Positions 49,003 to 60,012 of a stretch of 64,000 bases of DNA are shown one piece after another (position 1 is the first letter of the stretch; each line of letters begins with the position of its first letter). Below the pieces are notes generated by a model, which was not told where the DNA came from, did not search any database, and saw nothing but the letters and a program-made list of their open reading frames with translations. Made by a program: the position numbers and the translations under genes. Source of the stretch: Channallabes apus (Eukaryota; Chordata; Actinopteri; Siluriformes; Clariidae); assembly GCA_030522415.1 (NCBI GenBank), contig CM060121.1:12542055-12606054 (forward strand), written 5' to 3'.

Positions 49003-49452
49003 TAGTGATGGGAAGTTCGAATCATTTTAGTGACTCGGTTCTTTGAATCTCGTTCATCAAAATGAACGAATCTTTTTTTGAGTCATTTCGTTCATTTGAT
49101 CAGAAATTAATTAAAACGTTGCATTTTCAATAAAAATACCCCCAATACGTCTACATACACAAATTTTGGCTATAGTCCCAGTTATGAAAATATTACAATG
49201 CAACTAAGGACATATTATAATAAACAGAATGAGTAACTCACCATCATATCTTCCAGTCGTTCGTTCTTTTGAATCTATTGCACCGCATAGCGTCTATGGA
49301 AGTCACGTGACAAAAGAACGAACGACTCGAGGTTTTGCAATGTTTTGCGCATGCGCGCCCAATAGAAAATGAACAAATCACTCTCTGAGATACTTGTTCA
49401 TCTGAGTCATGTTAAAGAGTTGTTCAAAAAGAACGAATCGTTCATAAATGAC
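49003..49452. repeat. second hAT-like repeat nested in the hAT element
   Basis: Starts TAGTGATGGGAAGTTCGAAT with internal 'ttcatcaaaatgaacgaatc'. Near the other end the complementary 'aaaaagaacgaatcgttcat' occurs. The right terminus seems truncated and no target duplication is seen. This family is common in fish. Confidence 0.55.
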
Positions 49453-50006
49453 CTGTGTGTGCAATGCATGTGTAGAGAGGCATTAAATGTCCTCATTATA
49501 TTCATGCGCGTAATATTACGTTGCAATGTGTTTATTATATCAGATGCCTTTAGAGAAAACTACAACAAAAATATATTGTCATACCAAAGGACAAACTACC
49601 CGCCAAAGTGGCTAGTGAGACTAAAGTTATTACCCGCCACAGCTGAATTTTACCCGCATTTGGCGGGTGGGCGGTTGCCAATGTCAAGCCCTGGAATGAA
49701 CACGGAGTTACTGTATGTAGTTAACAAAAAAGGTGAAATAACTGAAAACATGTTTTATATTCTAGTTTCTTCAAGATAGCCACCCTTTGCTCTGATTACT
49801 ACTTTGCACACTCTTGGCATTCTCTCTATGAGCTTCAAGAGGTAGTCACCTGAAATGGTTTTCACTTCACAGGTGTGTGCCTTATCAGGGTTAATTAGTG
49901 GAATTTCTTGCTTTATCAATGGGCTTGGGACCTTCAGTTGTGTTGTGCAGAAGTCAGGTTACTACACAGCCGACAGCACTATTGGACAACTGTTAAAATT
50001 CATATT

Positions 50007-51021
50007 ATGGCAATAACCAATAAGCTAACTAAAGAAAAATGAATGGCCATCATTACTTTAAGAAACGTAGGTCAGTCAGTCCGGAAAATTGCAAAAACTT
50101 TGTGTCCCCAAGTGGAGTCACGAAAACCATCAAGCGCTACAACAAAACTGGCACACATGAGGACCGATCCAGGAAAGGAAGACCAAGAGTAACCTCTGCT
50201 TCTGAAAACAAGTTAATCCGAGTCAACAGCCTCAGAAATCACAAGTTATCAGCAGCTCAGATCAGAGACCAGGTAAATGCCACACAGAGTTCTAGCAGCA
50301 ACTGTTAAGAGGAGACTGCGCGAATCAGGCCTTCATGGTCAAATAGATGCCAGGAAACCACTGCTAAGGAGAGGCCACAAGCAGAAGAGATTTGTTTGGG
50401 CCAAGAAACACAAGGAATGGACATTAGACCAGTGGAAATCTGTGCTTTGGTATGATGAGTCCAAATTTGAGATCTTTGGTTTTGGTCTTTGTGAGATGCA
50501 GAAAAGGTGAATGAATGGATTTCACATGCCTGGTTCCCACTGTGAAGCATGGAGGAGGAGGTGTGATGGTGTGGGGGTGTTTTGCTGGTGACACTGTTGG
50601 GGATTTATTCAAAATTGAAGGGACACTGAACCAGCATAGCTACCACAGCATCCTGCAGCGACATGCCATCCTATCCGGTTTGTGTTTAGTTGGATGTTCA
50701 TTTATTTTTCAACAGGACAATGACCCCAACTTCAGCCTGTGTAAGGGCTATTTGACCAAGAAGGAGAGTAATGGAGTGCTGCGACAGAGCTGGTCTCCAC
50801 AGTCACCGGACCTGAACCCAATCGAGATGGTCTGCGGTGAGCTGGACCGCAGAGTGAAGGCAAAGGGGCCAACAAGTGCTAAACACCTCTGGGAACTCCT
50901 TCAAGACTGTTGGAAAACCATTTCAGGTGACTACCTCTTGAAGCTCATCGAGAGAATGCCAGGAGTGTGCAAAGCAGTAATCAGAGCAAAGGGTGGCTAT
51001 TTTGAAGAAACTAGAATATAA
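50007..51021 (+). pseudogene. Tc1 transposase pseudogene (DD34E type)
   Basis: Starts at ATG 50007 (MAITNKLTKEK), then an in-frame TGA, then MAIITLRNVGQSVRKIAKTL, the helix-turn-helix. After frameshifts it continues VTKTIKRYNKTGTHEDRSRK, GRPRVTSASENKL and LSAAQIRDQVNATQ. The catalytic core shows WYDESKFEIFG (first Asp), FIFQQDNDP (second Asp) and SPDLNPIEM (Glu), ending AKGGYFEETRI. The catalytic triad survives, but a stop and at least two frameshifts inactivate it. The frame from 50515 is open to the stop. Confidence 0.92.
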
Positions 51022-51099
51022 AACATGTTTTCAGTTATTTCACCTTTTTTTGTTAAGTACATGTGTTCATTCACAGTTCCCTTTCAGTCGATTCACTCG

Positions 51100-51250
51100 G
51101 TACAACACATATTGTATGGGATATCACGCCCTCTCGTGTCCTGGCTGAAGCCACCTTTATTCACGCCGTAAGGCAGGCAAACCTGTGGTGACGTAGGTGT
51201 AGCCCTGCCTACACCTATAAATCCTCGTCGCCACGGTTGACCTTCAGTTC
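51100..51250 (+). repeat. DIRS left inverted terminal repeat
   Basis: Nearly the exact complement of 56473-56624, sharing 'ttcacgccgtaaggcaggca' and 'cgccacggttgaccttcagt'. It contains a TATA-like box. Confidence 0.93.
51216..51222 (+). promoter_or_regulatory. TATA-like box in the DIRS left terminal repeat
   Basis: TATAAAT in a GC-rich context about 280 bp before the gag-like ATG at 51501. The right terminal repeat carries the mirrored sequence (tttata), so outward or antisense initiation is also possible. The transcription start is not known. Confidence 0.4.
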
Positions 51251-51500
51251 TTTCGCTCTTCACCTCGCTGTGAACACCTTTCCGTAGAGTTTTCTAGGTG
51301 CTGCTAGTCAACTCTACATTTACTTTACTAGACTGCGCTTAAATCAGCTTAACTGTTCCTGTTGGTGTTAGCGACAACAGCCTCATTTGGTGAGTCGTCT
51401 ACCCGCGGAGCGCTGACTTTAAGTTCCCTGTCAGTCGTAACATTAGCGACGTTTCGGTTCGGGTGGCTCCTGTTTAGCTGTGCTAACAGTGTAAGCTGTC

Positions 51501-52940
51501 ATGAGCATGGAAGCTCATGTGGCAAAGAGAAAGTCCGCTGTTCGCCCCTGTCCTCAGGAGTGTGGCTTCTCCCTGCACGAGAAGGACCAGCATGAGGCGT
51601 GCCCCGTCTGTCTGGGAATTCTCCACGCTAGGAGAGCGCTAACTGAGCCCGAGTCATGTGCGCTTTGTCGCCAGCTCCGGCGTTCAACGCTGGAAAGACG
51701 GGTCACGTTCGTGGAGAGAACCCTGGGAAAAAATACAGTCGCTCAGCAAGACCCCCTCCTTTCCGGACTAGCAGTCCCAGCTTCGCCTGCGTCTGCTGAC
51801 GAGGAGTTTTCTTCAGAAGTCCCCGTGCTTAGCTGGGCAGACCAAATGGAGTATTTCGAGGGGTCGGAGGACTGTGAGCTCTCCTACAGCGCAAGGCCAG
51901 CAGCCAGGCACCGATCAGCGGCCTTTCGAGGACGATGACGTGCTCGATATCGGCCTAGAGATGCATGGTTTGTCAGAGGACGTGCATAAACTCTTGCCAC
52001 TCACCCAGAGCTCCTCTGCTACTGCGCTAGCAGCACGGGACGACACTTCGTTTTTCGCCCCCTCTACCGGCGAGCGGCCAAAGAGCTGGAAGTGGAGTGG
52101 CCCTCCCCACAGCTAGCTCAAAAACCGTCAAGGTTTGCAGAATTTTTTCTCCCTCCTGAACCGACGACAGTTAAGAACTGCTTGCCTATGTTTCCCGACT
52201 TTGTCGGCGAGCTAACGTCGTCATGGAGCAAGCCGCTGTCGACCCGCGTATCAGTACCTGGTTACGGACAGTTTTTGGAATTGGACGGAGCTGAAAAAGC
52301 AGGACTAGTGAGCCCACCGCCGATGGAGCCATCTTTGGCTGCTTATTTGGCACCCAACCACGGAGTGTCTGGTCCTACTGTCCTTCCGTCCAAACACTGC
52401 AGATTCTCCTCTGCCCAGCTGGAGAAGATTTACCGCGCTCAAGCGGGCACTGCTCGTGCGCTCAATTCTGTTACGCTGCTCCAAACATATCAGGCAATGT
52501 GTTTGGCGGAGCTCGGTTCACTGGTGCCTCAGGAGAGCCCACTATGTGCGCTGCTTAACGAGGTCACGACCGCCACAGACTACATTCTGCGCATGTCTCG
52601 TTGTGCGGCTCTTTCCCTCGGGAGAGGTATGGCGAGCGCAGTGGTAGCACAGAGGCATTTATGGCTCACGCTCTCTGACCTCCCGGATAGAGACAGGGCC
52701 GTCTATTTGGATGAACCGGTGTCTGCTGAGGGTTTGTTCGGCCAGTCACTCGATGCCATTCAGGCAAGGTTCGACTTCAAACGGAAGCAGGCTGAAGCGT
52801 TGCGAGATATCATCCCGCGACGCGAGGTGAAGCCCAAACAGGCCACCTCAGAAAAGACCACCGCCGGCAGCCAGCTCGAGCTCCCCGCCGGTGAAGCAAC
52901 AACCTCCCAGGCAAAACCCACGGCAGTCGGCCTGGAGTAG
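51501..52940 (+). pseudogene. DIRS gag-like ORF, frameshifted
   Basis: Three overlapping open segments (51501-51938, 51874-52116, 52092-52940) appear to be one original ORF broken by two frameshifts. The N-terminus has cysteine pairs (CPQECGF, ACPVCLG, SCALCRQL) that resemble a zinc-binding module. The middle FPDFVGELTSSWSKPLSTR region is typical of fish DIRS gag-like proteins as I remember them. The C-terminus is rich in Lys, Gln and Thr. It presumably packages the RNA. Confidence 0.7.
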
Positions 52941-53499
52941 GGGCCCCCCACCGGGCCTCCGGAAGGATTCAGCGACTAGGAGGAAGAATCCTCACTCCTC
53001 CTAGCTCAGATTTCAAAGGGAGGGGAGCTCTGGCAGCAGGGAGACACTGTTTCTCCTCTCCCAATGCCGCCCAAGAGGCCGCTAAGTTATGTTCAGGGAA
53101 TCAGTCCCAAACGGTGCTGCACTTTCCTAACACAGTCTCCCAAGCACAACCCCCCCCCCCACACACAAGTGTTTGTGTTCAAGTTATGAACCCCGGTTGG
53201 GGCGTGTTAAAAAAATTTTCAGGGACTTACAGCAAGTGCCCCCAATGTTTACAGTTTGATTACTTCAAAAATTGTGCCTTTTGTAAACAATGTGAACATT
53301 TCATTAAAACCAATAAAGAGTTTTCCTGTTTGCAATGTTGCAAAGCAAAAAAGCCCAGTTCCATTGATGGGGCTGCACTCTGGCAGAACGCCAGGGGGCA
53401 GCAGACCCCTTTCAGAGATCAGGATGAGCCGGCTGGCTTCCCACATCCTCGAGTGGTGCGCATGCGCAGTCTCAACATGGGTGCAAAACATGGTCGCTA

Positions 53500-55299
53500 T
53501 GGGATACCGACTACAGTTTCGCACAAGGCCACCGCGCTTCTCTTCCGTAGTAAACACAGTGGTGTCGGAAGCTGCAGCAGCGGTGCTTCGGGAAGAGATA
53601 AATTCTCTTCTGAGCAAAGGGGCGATAGGAGTGGTTCCTCCTTCGGAAATGAACTCAGGCTGGTACAGCCGTTATTTTGTCGTTCCGAAGAAAGGGGGAG
53701 GGCTGCGTCCTATTTTGGATCTGAGAATATTGAACACGTTTCTAAGAACGTACAAGTTCAAAATGCTTACACTGAGGCAACTGCTAAATGCAATAGGCCC
53801 TGGGGATTGGTTCACTACGATAGATCTCACAGACGCTTACTTTTATATAGCGATCTTTCCGCGCCACAGAAAGTTTCTGAGGTTTGCATTCGAGGGCGTG
53901 GCCTACGAGTACGTAGTGCTCCCGTTCGGCCTGTCGCTCGTTCCCCGAACATTCACGAAGTGCGTCGAAGCAGCCCTGTCTCCTCTTCGGGAGAGGGGCG
54001 TTTGCATACTGGCCTATTTAGATGATTGGGCGCTGATAGCGAGCTCAGGCGAGCAGGCGGAGAAACAAACAGCGCTGGTTGTGTCTCACATTCAGACTTT
54101 AGGGTTCTCAATAAACATGAAGAAAAGCTCATTGACTCCGAGTCAACAGTTTTCATTTCTGGGTCTGGAGATATGCTCCGTTACCAGCCGAGCACGTCTC
54201 TCAGAGCACAGAATAACTGTGTTTCAGCGCTGCCTTGCTCTGTTTCAGTTGCAACACAAACTTTGTTTCCGAGTGTTTTTACAGTTAATGGGAATGATGG
54301 CGTCTATGATCGCTGTGGTGCCTCTCGGGCTGCTGAACATGCGCGCTTATCAGCGCTGGGTGCGCTCTCACCGCCTATGTGCGGCGCGCCACCTCAACAG
54401 GAGGTTGACAGTGACACCGTCATGCATGACAGCTCTTCTGCCCTGGAGGGAACCCAGGCTATTACGTCAGGGCTCTCCGATAGGCAGGGTGTCGTTTCGC
54501 AAAGTGGTGTCAACAGATGCCTCGCTCAGCAGCTGGGGCGCTCTGTGCGACGGCTCCGCGGTCAGGGGGGCATGGTCACAGGAACAGCGCAGGCTTCACA
54601 TCAACTGTTTAGAGCTGTTAGCAGTGTTTTCAGCCCTGCGGCAATTTCGTCTGACCCTGACAGGCCATCATGTCCTGATCAGGACAGACAACACAACAGT
54701 GGTGTCATATATAAACAGACAAGGGGGGACTCGCTCACTCCCACAGCTAAAACTCTCATTCTCTATTGCTATGGTCCAGTGTTCATCTTCTGTCACTCAG
54801 GGCCACTCACATTCCAGGGCGCCTGAATCTGGGGGCAGACCTTCTATCCAGAGGGGGCCCGCTTGTGAGGGAATGGAGGTTACACCCATGGGTGGTAGCT
54901 CAGATCTGGGAGCGCTTCGGCAGGGCAGCAGTGGATCTTTTTGCATCAAAGGAGAACGCTCACTGCCCGCTATTTTTCTCCATAATGGACCGCAATGCCC
55001 CTCTGGGGATCGATGCGCTGGCACACTCATGGCCCCCAGCTCTACTGTCTACTTTTCCTCCAATAGAACTGATTCTGCCTGTCACAGAGAGGGTGCGCCA
55101 GCAGGGCGTGTCACTAATCCTGGTGGCCCCTCGTTGGCCGGCGAAGTTGTGGTATGCAGAGATAGTCAGCCTGCTAGCAGCAGAGCCATGGAAACTTCCT
55201 CTCCTCAGGGACCTTCTGTCTCAGGCAGGGGGAGAGGTAGTGTACCCGCGTCCCGAGCTGTGGAACTTGCATGCTTACCTGTTGAAAGGTCCAATCTGA
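53500..55299 (+). pseudogene. DIRS reverse transcriptase-RNase H, frameshifted
   Basis: The main frame (open 53256-55469) carries reverse transcriptase motifs VVPKKGGGLRPILDLRILN, DWFTTIDLTDAYFYI, YVVLPFGLSLVPRTF and the catalytic AYLDDW (54012-54029), then SFLGLEI. RNase H follows with VVSTDASLSSWGALCDG, INCLELLAVFSAL and LIRTDNTTVVSYINRQGG. At about 54750 the coding sequence moves to the frame of 54766-55299 (HIPGRLNLGADLLSRGGP, AVDLFASKENAHCPLFF), which fits the RNase H end and connector. The frameshift indicates decay. Confidence 0.88.
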
Positions 55300-56304
55300 T
55301 AGCTAAAGGGCTTCCCCCGAATGTGATTGAGACAATTCAAAGTGCTCGGGCTTCGTCTACGAGAGGCTTATATGCTTACAAGTGGCGAGTTTTTGGTGTC
55401 GAGAACGTAAGGTTCTTCCATTTCAGTGCTCCATGGTGGAAGTTCTGTCTTTTCTACAGGAACTTTTAGAAAAAGGCCTCTCCTTCTCTACTATTAAAGT
55501 GTACTTGGCGGCTATATCAGCCTGTCATGTTGGTTTCGATGGAGTGTCACCAGGTGCTCATCCGCTGGCGGTACGATTTTTAAAAGGAGTACGACGCTTG
55601 CGACCCACTGTGAGGTCCAGTGTTCCGTCTTGGCTCTCTGTGGGCCTCCTTTTGAGCCAATTGAGTCTATAGATATGAAAATTCTTTCATATAAGACAGC
55701 ACCTTCTTCTTGCTCTAGCGTCTGCTAAACGAGTGGGTGATCTCCACGCTTTGTCCGTGCATCCATCTTGTACGCAGTTTGCTGCTAATGGTTTAAAGGT
55801 TACTCTAAGACCGAACGCGGCCTATGTACCCAAGGTGGTCTCCACTGATTATAGTTCTATGATCTTTGACCTTGATAGCCTTTGCCCCCCCCCCCTTTTG
55901 CTTCTGAGGAGCAGGGAAAATTACATAATTTGTGCCCAGTACGTGCTCTATGGGTCTACATGGATCGCACGGTGAATGTGCGCTCATGTGATCAACTGTT
56001 CGTCTGTTTTGCCAGTCCAGTAAAGGGAAAAGCACTGTCTAAACAGCGGCTTTCCCATTGGATTGTGGAGGCTATTTCATTAGCTTATAGCAGTAAGAGT
56101 GTGCCACTGCCTCAGGGTGTGAGAGCGCACTCAACGAGAGCTATGGCAACATTGTGGGCGCTGTTCAAAGGGATGTCCGTGGGTGACATTTGCGCAGCAG
56201 CCAGTTGGTCCTCACCGCACACTTTTGTCCGGTTCTACCGACTTGATATAACGGCCCCCTCGGTGGCCCATTCGGTCCTCTCTGCGGGGTCCACGATGCA
56301 GTAG
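55300..56304 (+). pseudogene. DIRS tyrosine recombinase, frameshifted
   Basis: The N-terminal core-binding part reads LQELLEKGLSFSTIKVYLAA then ISACHVGF (frame of 55382). The catalytic part is split over two more frames: ASAKRVGDLHALS (first Arg, near 55720), GVRAHSTRAMA (HxxR, near 56121-56153) and SPHTFVRFYRLD (nucleophilic Tyr, near 56238). All key catalytic residues are visible, but a stop near 55670 and a poly-C frameshift at about 55890 break it. In DIRS elements this enzyme inserts a circular DNA copy. Confidence 0.88.
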
Positions 56305-56365
56305 AGTAGCTACCAGGGTTCTTATGCCTGACTTTGGTAGATGCTCGGCGGGGCGTGAATATATG

Positions 56366-56429
56366 TCCCATACAATATGTGTTGTACCGAGTGAATCGAC
56401 TGAAAGGGAACGAATGGTTATGACTATAA
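56366..56429 (+). repeat. DIRS internal complementary region
   Basis: The first part (56366-56409) is the complement of the left outer end (51076-51122). The second part (56410-56429) is the complement of the extreme right end (about 56653-56670). Together they match the junction of a circular copy, a diagnostic DIRS1 feature used as template to complete the ends. Confidence 0.93.
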
Positions 56430-56472
56430 TGCTGCCCCGCCTCACAGTTACGCTCGGCGAAGAGCGGCTGTC

Positions 56473-56624
56473 GAACTGAAGGTCAACCGTGGCGACGAAG
56501 GTTTATAGGTGTAGGCGGGGCTACACCTACGTCACCACAGGTTTGCCTGCCTTACGGCGTGAATAAAGGTGGCTTCAGCCAGGACACGAGAGGGCGTGAT
56601 ATCCCATACAATATGTGTTGTACC
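56473..56624 (-). repeat. DIRS right inverted terminal repeat
   Basis: Complement of the left terminal repeat with few mismatches. A further 45 bp beyond it (to 56669) is unique to the right end and is represented in the internal complementary region. Confidence 0.93.
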
Positions 56625-56771
56625 TCGTTCCTCTCCCTCAGGGAACCGAGGTTATAGTCATAACCATTCGTTTTGATGCCTTCAGTGAGAATCTACCAAT
56701 GTAAATGATCATGAAAATAAAGAAAATACATTGAATGAGAAAGTGTATCCAAACTTTTGGCCTGTACTGTA

Positions 56772-57439
56772 TGTGCAAAGGACAGCACTGGAAACATTCT
56801 AGCATTTAGAAATGAAGTAAAATGGAAAAATAACCCTTTTCCCCAACAAATCCCATTTTCTGCAATAAGGCTTCGTCTATGATTGATTCGATTGTCAGAG
56901 GTCTGAAATAGGAGCCAATCCTACAATCCAAAGGCAGGATTTACAGGCAGCTCAGGTAGATCAATGAACAATGAAACAGAACTCTGCATTTGGCGACTAA
57001 TATACAGTACATGTGCACTGATAGCACCTCAATACTCAGTTCACCTGCTCTTGTTGTTCTGAAAACAATAATGTGTATGCAATATTTGACGAATGTCAAA
57101 CATCCACGCCACAATTTTGTTCAAGTTGTCATATATGTTATAGCTGTTGCAAAGAATGCCCCACTTATGATTTGCATGAAAGAAGAGCAGTGTGCAGTGA
57201 TTAGTTTTGTGTGTCATGGTGCTGCAGAAGACCATGTTTTGATATCTGCAAACAAAATCTGGACTGAAAAGCTAAAGAATATAGTTTCTTAAAGAGAAAG
57301 AATTATGGATTCATCACTACAAGTAAACAAAGTACGGAACTGAAATATTCTCAAACCATGAGAAAAAATTCAAAAGTCTTTTTTTAGCTGGAAAAATAGA
57401 TGCTTACAGTTTATTATAATAAAAAAATCAATAATCAAC
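56772..57439. other. non-coding, nothing recognised
   Basis: AT-rich flank between the Tc1 nest and a mariner fragment. Confidence 0.45.
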
Positions 57440-57872
57440 AGTGCTCGTTAAAGTGAGATGTTTATTGAAGAGCTGAAGCCTGAACTTCAGATTAAACGCA
57501 AAAGACTGCTATCCAAGGGTGTTCTGATCTTGCATGACACTTTGCAAAAACCTTGTTTTAAGGTGGTAACGCATCCTCCCTATAGTCCTATAATTTTGCG
57601 CCATTGGACTTCACCTGTTTGTTCACAACCCTATGAGGACAAAGATTCACTTCTGATGAAAAATGAAGACAGCGCTGCATTTGTGGATCGCAGCTCAACC
57701 ATAAAAAAAACTTTTAAATGAGGGAATACAAAAGATTGTTGACAGAGGGACAAAGTGTATTGAAAAAGTAAATAGATTACATGGAAAGATCATTTACAGT
57801 ATTTGTCTTTTTCAAAAGCTAATTAAAATTAATTCTACAGCTAAAGTCAGGATAATTTTTGATGCACCCTCG
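57440..57872 (+). pseudogene. mariner-like transposase C-terminal fragment
   Basis: Plus-strand frame from 57458 encodes LLSKGVLILHDTLQKP followed by FKVVTHPPYSPII, matching the second-Asp and HPPYSPDLAP blocks of mariner transposases (DD34D). The final Asp of that block is changed. The next sequence resembles the C-terminal DKVY/KCIEK region, and 'tttttgatgcaccctcgta' may be the right terminal repeat. The left half is absent. Confidence 0.6.
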
Positions 57873-59653
57873 TACCCTCATAATAAGCCGAAAGGGGGCA
57901 TATTGCAATCTATCACAGCGGAGTTGGCCAAACTTTGGACAACAAATTGATTCCCCTGCCGTGCTTGTATACTGGACAACTTGTATAAGGACAGTAGTGC
58001 AATTAAGCAGCCTCGACGAGCATGGAAACATACTGACTGATCACTGTGTTCACACCAGCCAACACAAGCCACAAATAAGGAGTTACTGCAGTAGGTTGAG
58101 ATTCAAACTGACTACATACTGTACGTAGGAAAGATATCTCCAACCACAGCCACAAAACACAGATAAGCTTCTCATTAACAGCTTAGATCACTCACAGCTG
58201 CAAACACACACTGACATCTTATAGGATGATGAGCTGAAAAAAGCTGCATGGTTCTCACGAGAACCTGCTCAAGCAAAACCTGCACTTAGCCACCTTAATC
58301 TGTACTACTTTTGAGAAGTTGGAAGGCAGCCTTGCATGTTTTCTGATTTTTGCTCTAGTCTTTTATCTTGTGCGACCAGAGAGACCACAGGAGACTCGTC
58401 AGAGGAGAAGATTGTGCTGACTGAAGTCATGCATTCAACCGGTTCCTGCTGGCGCAGACGCTAACGTAGGCGGTGCGCTGCTTTTTTGTTGTTGTTGTTG
58501 TTTGTAACGCCTCCAAAAACACCTTTCAAGCAAAGTTTGTCGAACTACATCAATGGGGGATTAAAAACTCTTTTTCCTACAGTCGTTGCGGCGTACAACG
58601 TCTGCTCATCTCCTCAGTCACACTCGCGGAGAAGCCGCAACTTTCTTCGGGGAGAGACAGAATGGGTTGTGGGTGGAGGAGAGATGAAGGCAGTTTGATG
58701 GAAGAAGGAAAGATGAGGGTGATGAAAAAAGACAGAAAGGCAGAGAGCAACTGTTCCCTTTTTTCCCCCTCAACCCTCAGCGCTTTCACGCTTTTCCTCA
58801 GGGAGCACATTTGCAAAACACTTTGTGCTCTGTGTCTCTAACTCAATTGGCTTTAAGAAAAACATCTGTAGGCAAGGATCTATGTATGGGGTTAAACACT
58901 ATATGGTGAAAAAGAAGAAAGTAAAGAAAAAAATGAATATCCGTTTCAGTTTACTCATTTGCTAGTCATAATGCGACATCTCTGCTGTGTTGAAAAAAAG
59001 CCACAGGAACAAACAGTGAAACAGACCACTTGATGTATCTTGGCAGTTACATGAGCGTTGTGCAAACAGAACATGATGCACAATGAATCTTATCGAATGC
59101 ACACAGGATGCCTTATGCACCTTAATACTGGGACTATTAAAACACTGTCTGACATGCCGTGGATGTCATAATCTAATTTCTACAAACTGATCTTTAAAAC
59201 TACAATTTAGGGCAAGCACAAGCAGCTTCCTCATCAAAGACAATGCATCTGTTCTTAAGCAATACCTCGAGTCATCTCAGAGGTCAGTGTGAGTTCTAGC
59301 TTAAAGAAATATACAAAAAAGAAACATGTGCGCAGGCATAATGCTCATGACTTTCCACAGCCACTTCAGGGCTTTAATGAGACTCATTACAGACTTTCTC
59401 TGTGCCAAAAAACCTTTGACTTCGGGTATTTTTTTTTATTTATGCAAATCTCTGCCATTCATGACAAGCTTGAGGATAAGGAAAAATCGTCCCACAGCAC
59501 TGCGAAAAAACTTCAATGTAGAAATCAACAAAAAATCCTGATTTCCTGAATAGACAGCAAATGAAAACAAGAAATAAACAGCATCAATTGCAATAGATTG
59601 AAGCAACAAACTGAATTCCTAAAAAAAAAAAACATTTTTAACTTATTGAGGTA
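57873..59653. other. non-coding, nothing recognised
   Basis: Includes a moderately GC-rich patch around 58380-58800 with open frames on both strands but no family match or supported splice sites. Confidence 0.4.
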
Positions 59654-60012
59654 TACAGGTGAAACTCTGTGCAAAAGTTCATTTATTTCAGTAATGCACC
59701 TTAAAAGGTGAATCTAATATATGAGATAGACTCATTACACACAAAGCAAGATAGTTCAAGCCGTGATTTATCATAATTGAGATGATTATGGCATACAGCT
59801 CATGAAAACCCCAAATCCACAATGTCAGAAAATCTGAATATTACATGCAATAAAAAAACAAGGATTGTACACAGAACATGGAAGCTATCATCCTGTGGCA
59901 CTGCTGAGGTGTTATGGAAGACCAGGATGCTTCAATAGCGGCCTTCAGCTCTTCTGCATTGTTCGGGCTCATGTCTCTCACCATTTCTTGGCAATGCCCC
60001 ATAAATTCTCTA

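Larger units (their letters stand above)
48453..49693. mobile_element. hAT-type non-autonomous element inside the Tc1 left repeat (1241 bp)
   Basis: Ends CAGGGTTTGACATT and AATGTCAAGCCCTG are complementary with one mismatch. Flanks GAATGGAC (48445-48452) and GAATGAAC (49694-49701) form an 8-bp target duplication with one later mutation. Removing the element plus one duplication restores a continuous Tc1 inverted repeat. No transposase is present. It contains a (GT)n tract and part of another repeat. Confidence 0.88.
51076..56672 (+). mobile_element. complete DIRS-like tyrosine-recombinase retrotransposon (about 5.6 kb)
   Basis: The plus-strand order is gag-like, reverse transcriptase, RNase H, then tyrosine recombinase; no integrase or protease was seen. 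About 150 bp inverted terminal repeats lie at 51100-51250 and 56473-56624. An internal complementary region at 56366-56429 is complementary to both outer ends joined together. GTT occurs at each junction (51076-51078, 56670-56672) without a target duplication, as expected for insertion of a circle by a tyrosine recombinase. Coding frames are broken in several places, so this copy is probably dead. Confidence 0.93.
48342..56769 (+). mobile_element. Tc1 transposon split by two nested insertions
   Basis: Left inverted repeat begins AGTACAAGCCAAAAGTTTGG (48343). The right end is its complement (CCAAACTTTTGGCCTGTACT, ending at 56769), with TA on each side. Subtracting a 1241 bp hAT insertion with its duplication and a 5.6 kb DIRS insertion leaves about 1.585 kb, the normal Tc1 size. 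The long inverted repeats (over 200 bp) can be read across both insertions: 'cttcaagaggtagtcacctg' occurs on the left near 49832 and its complement on the right near 50931. Confidence 0.93.

Noticed and set aside
53114..54826. Plus-strand ORFs of 303 and 266 codons
   Set aside because: They are alternate-frame shadows of the DIRS reverse transcriptase, with no domain motif of their own.
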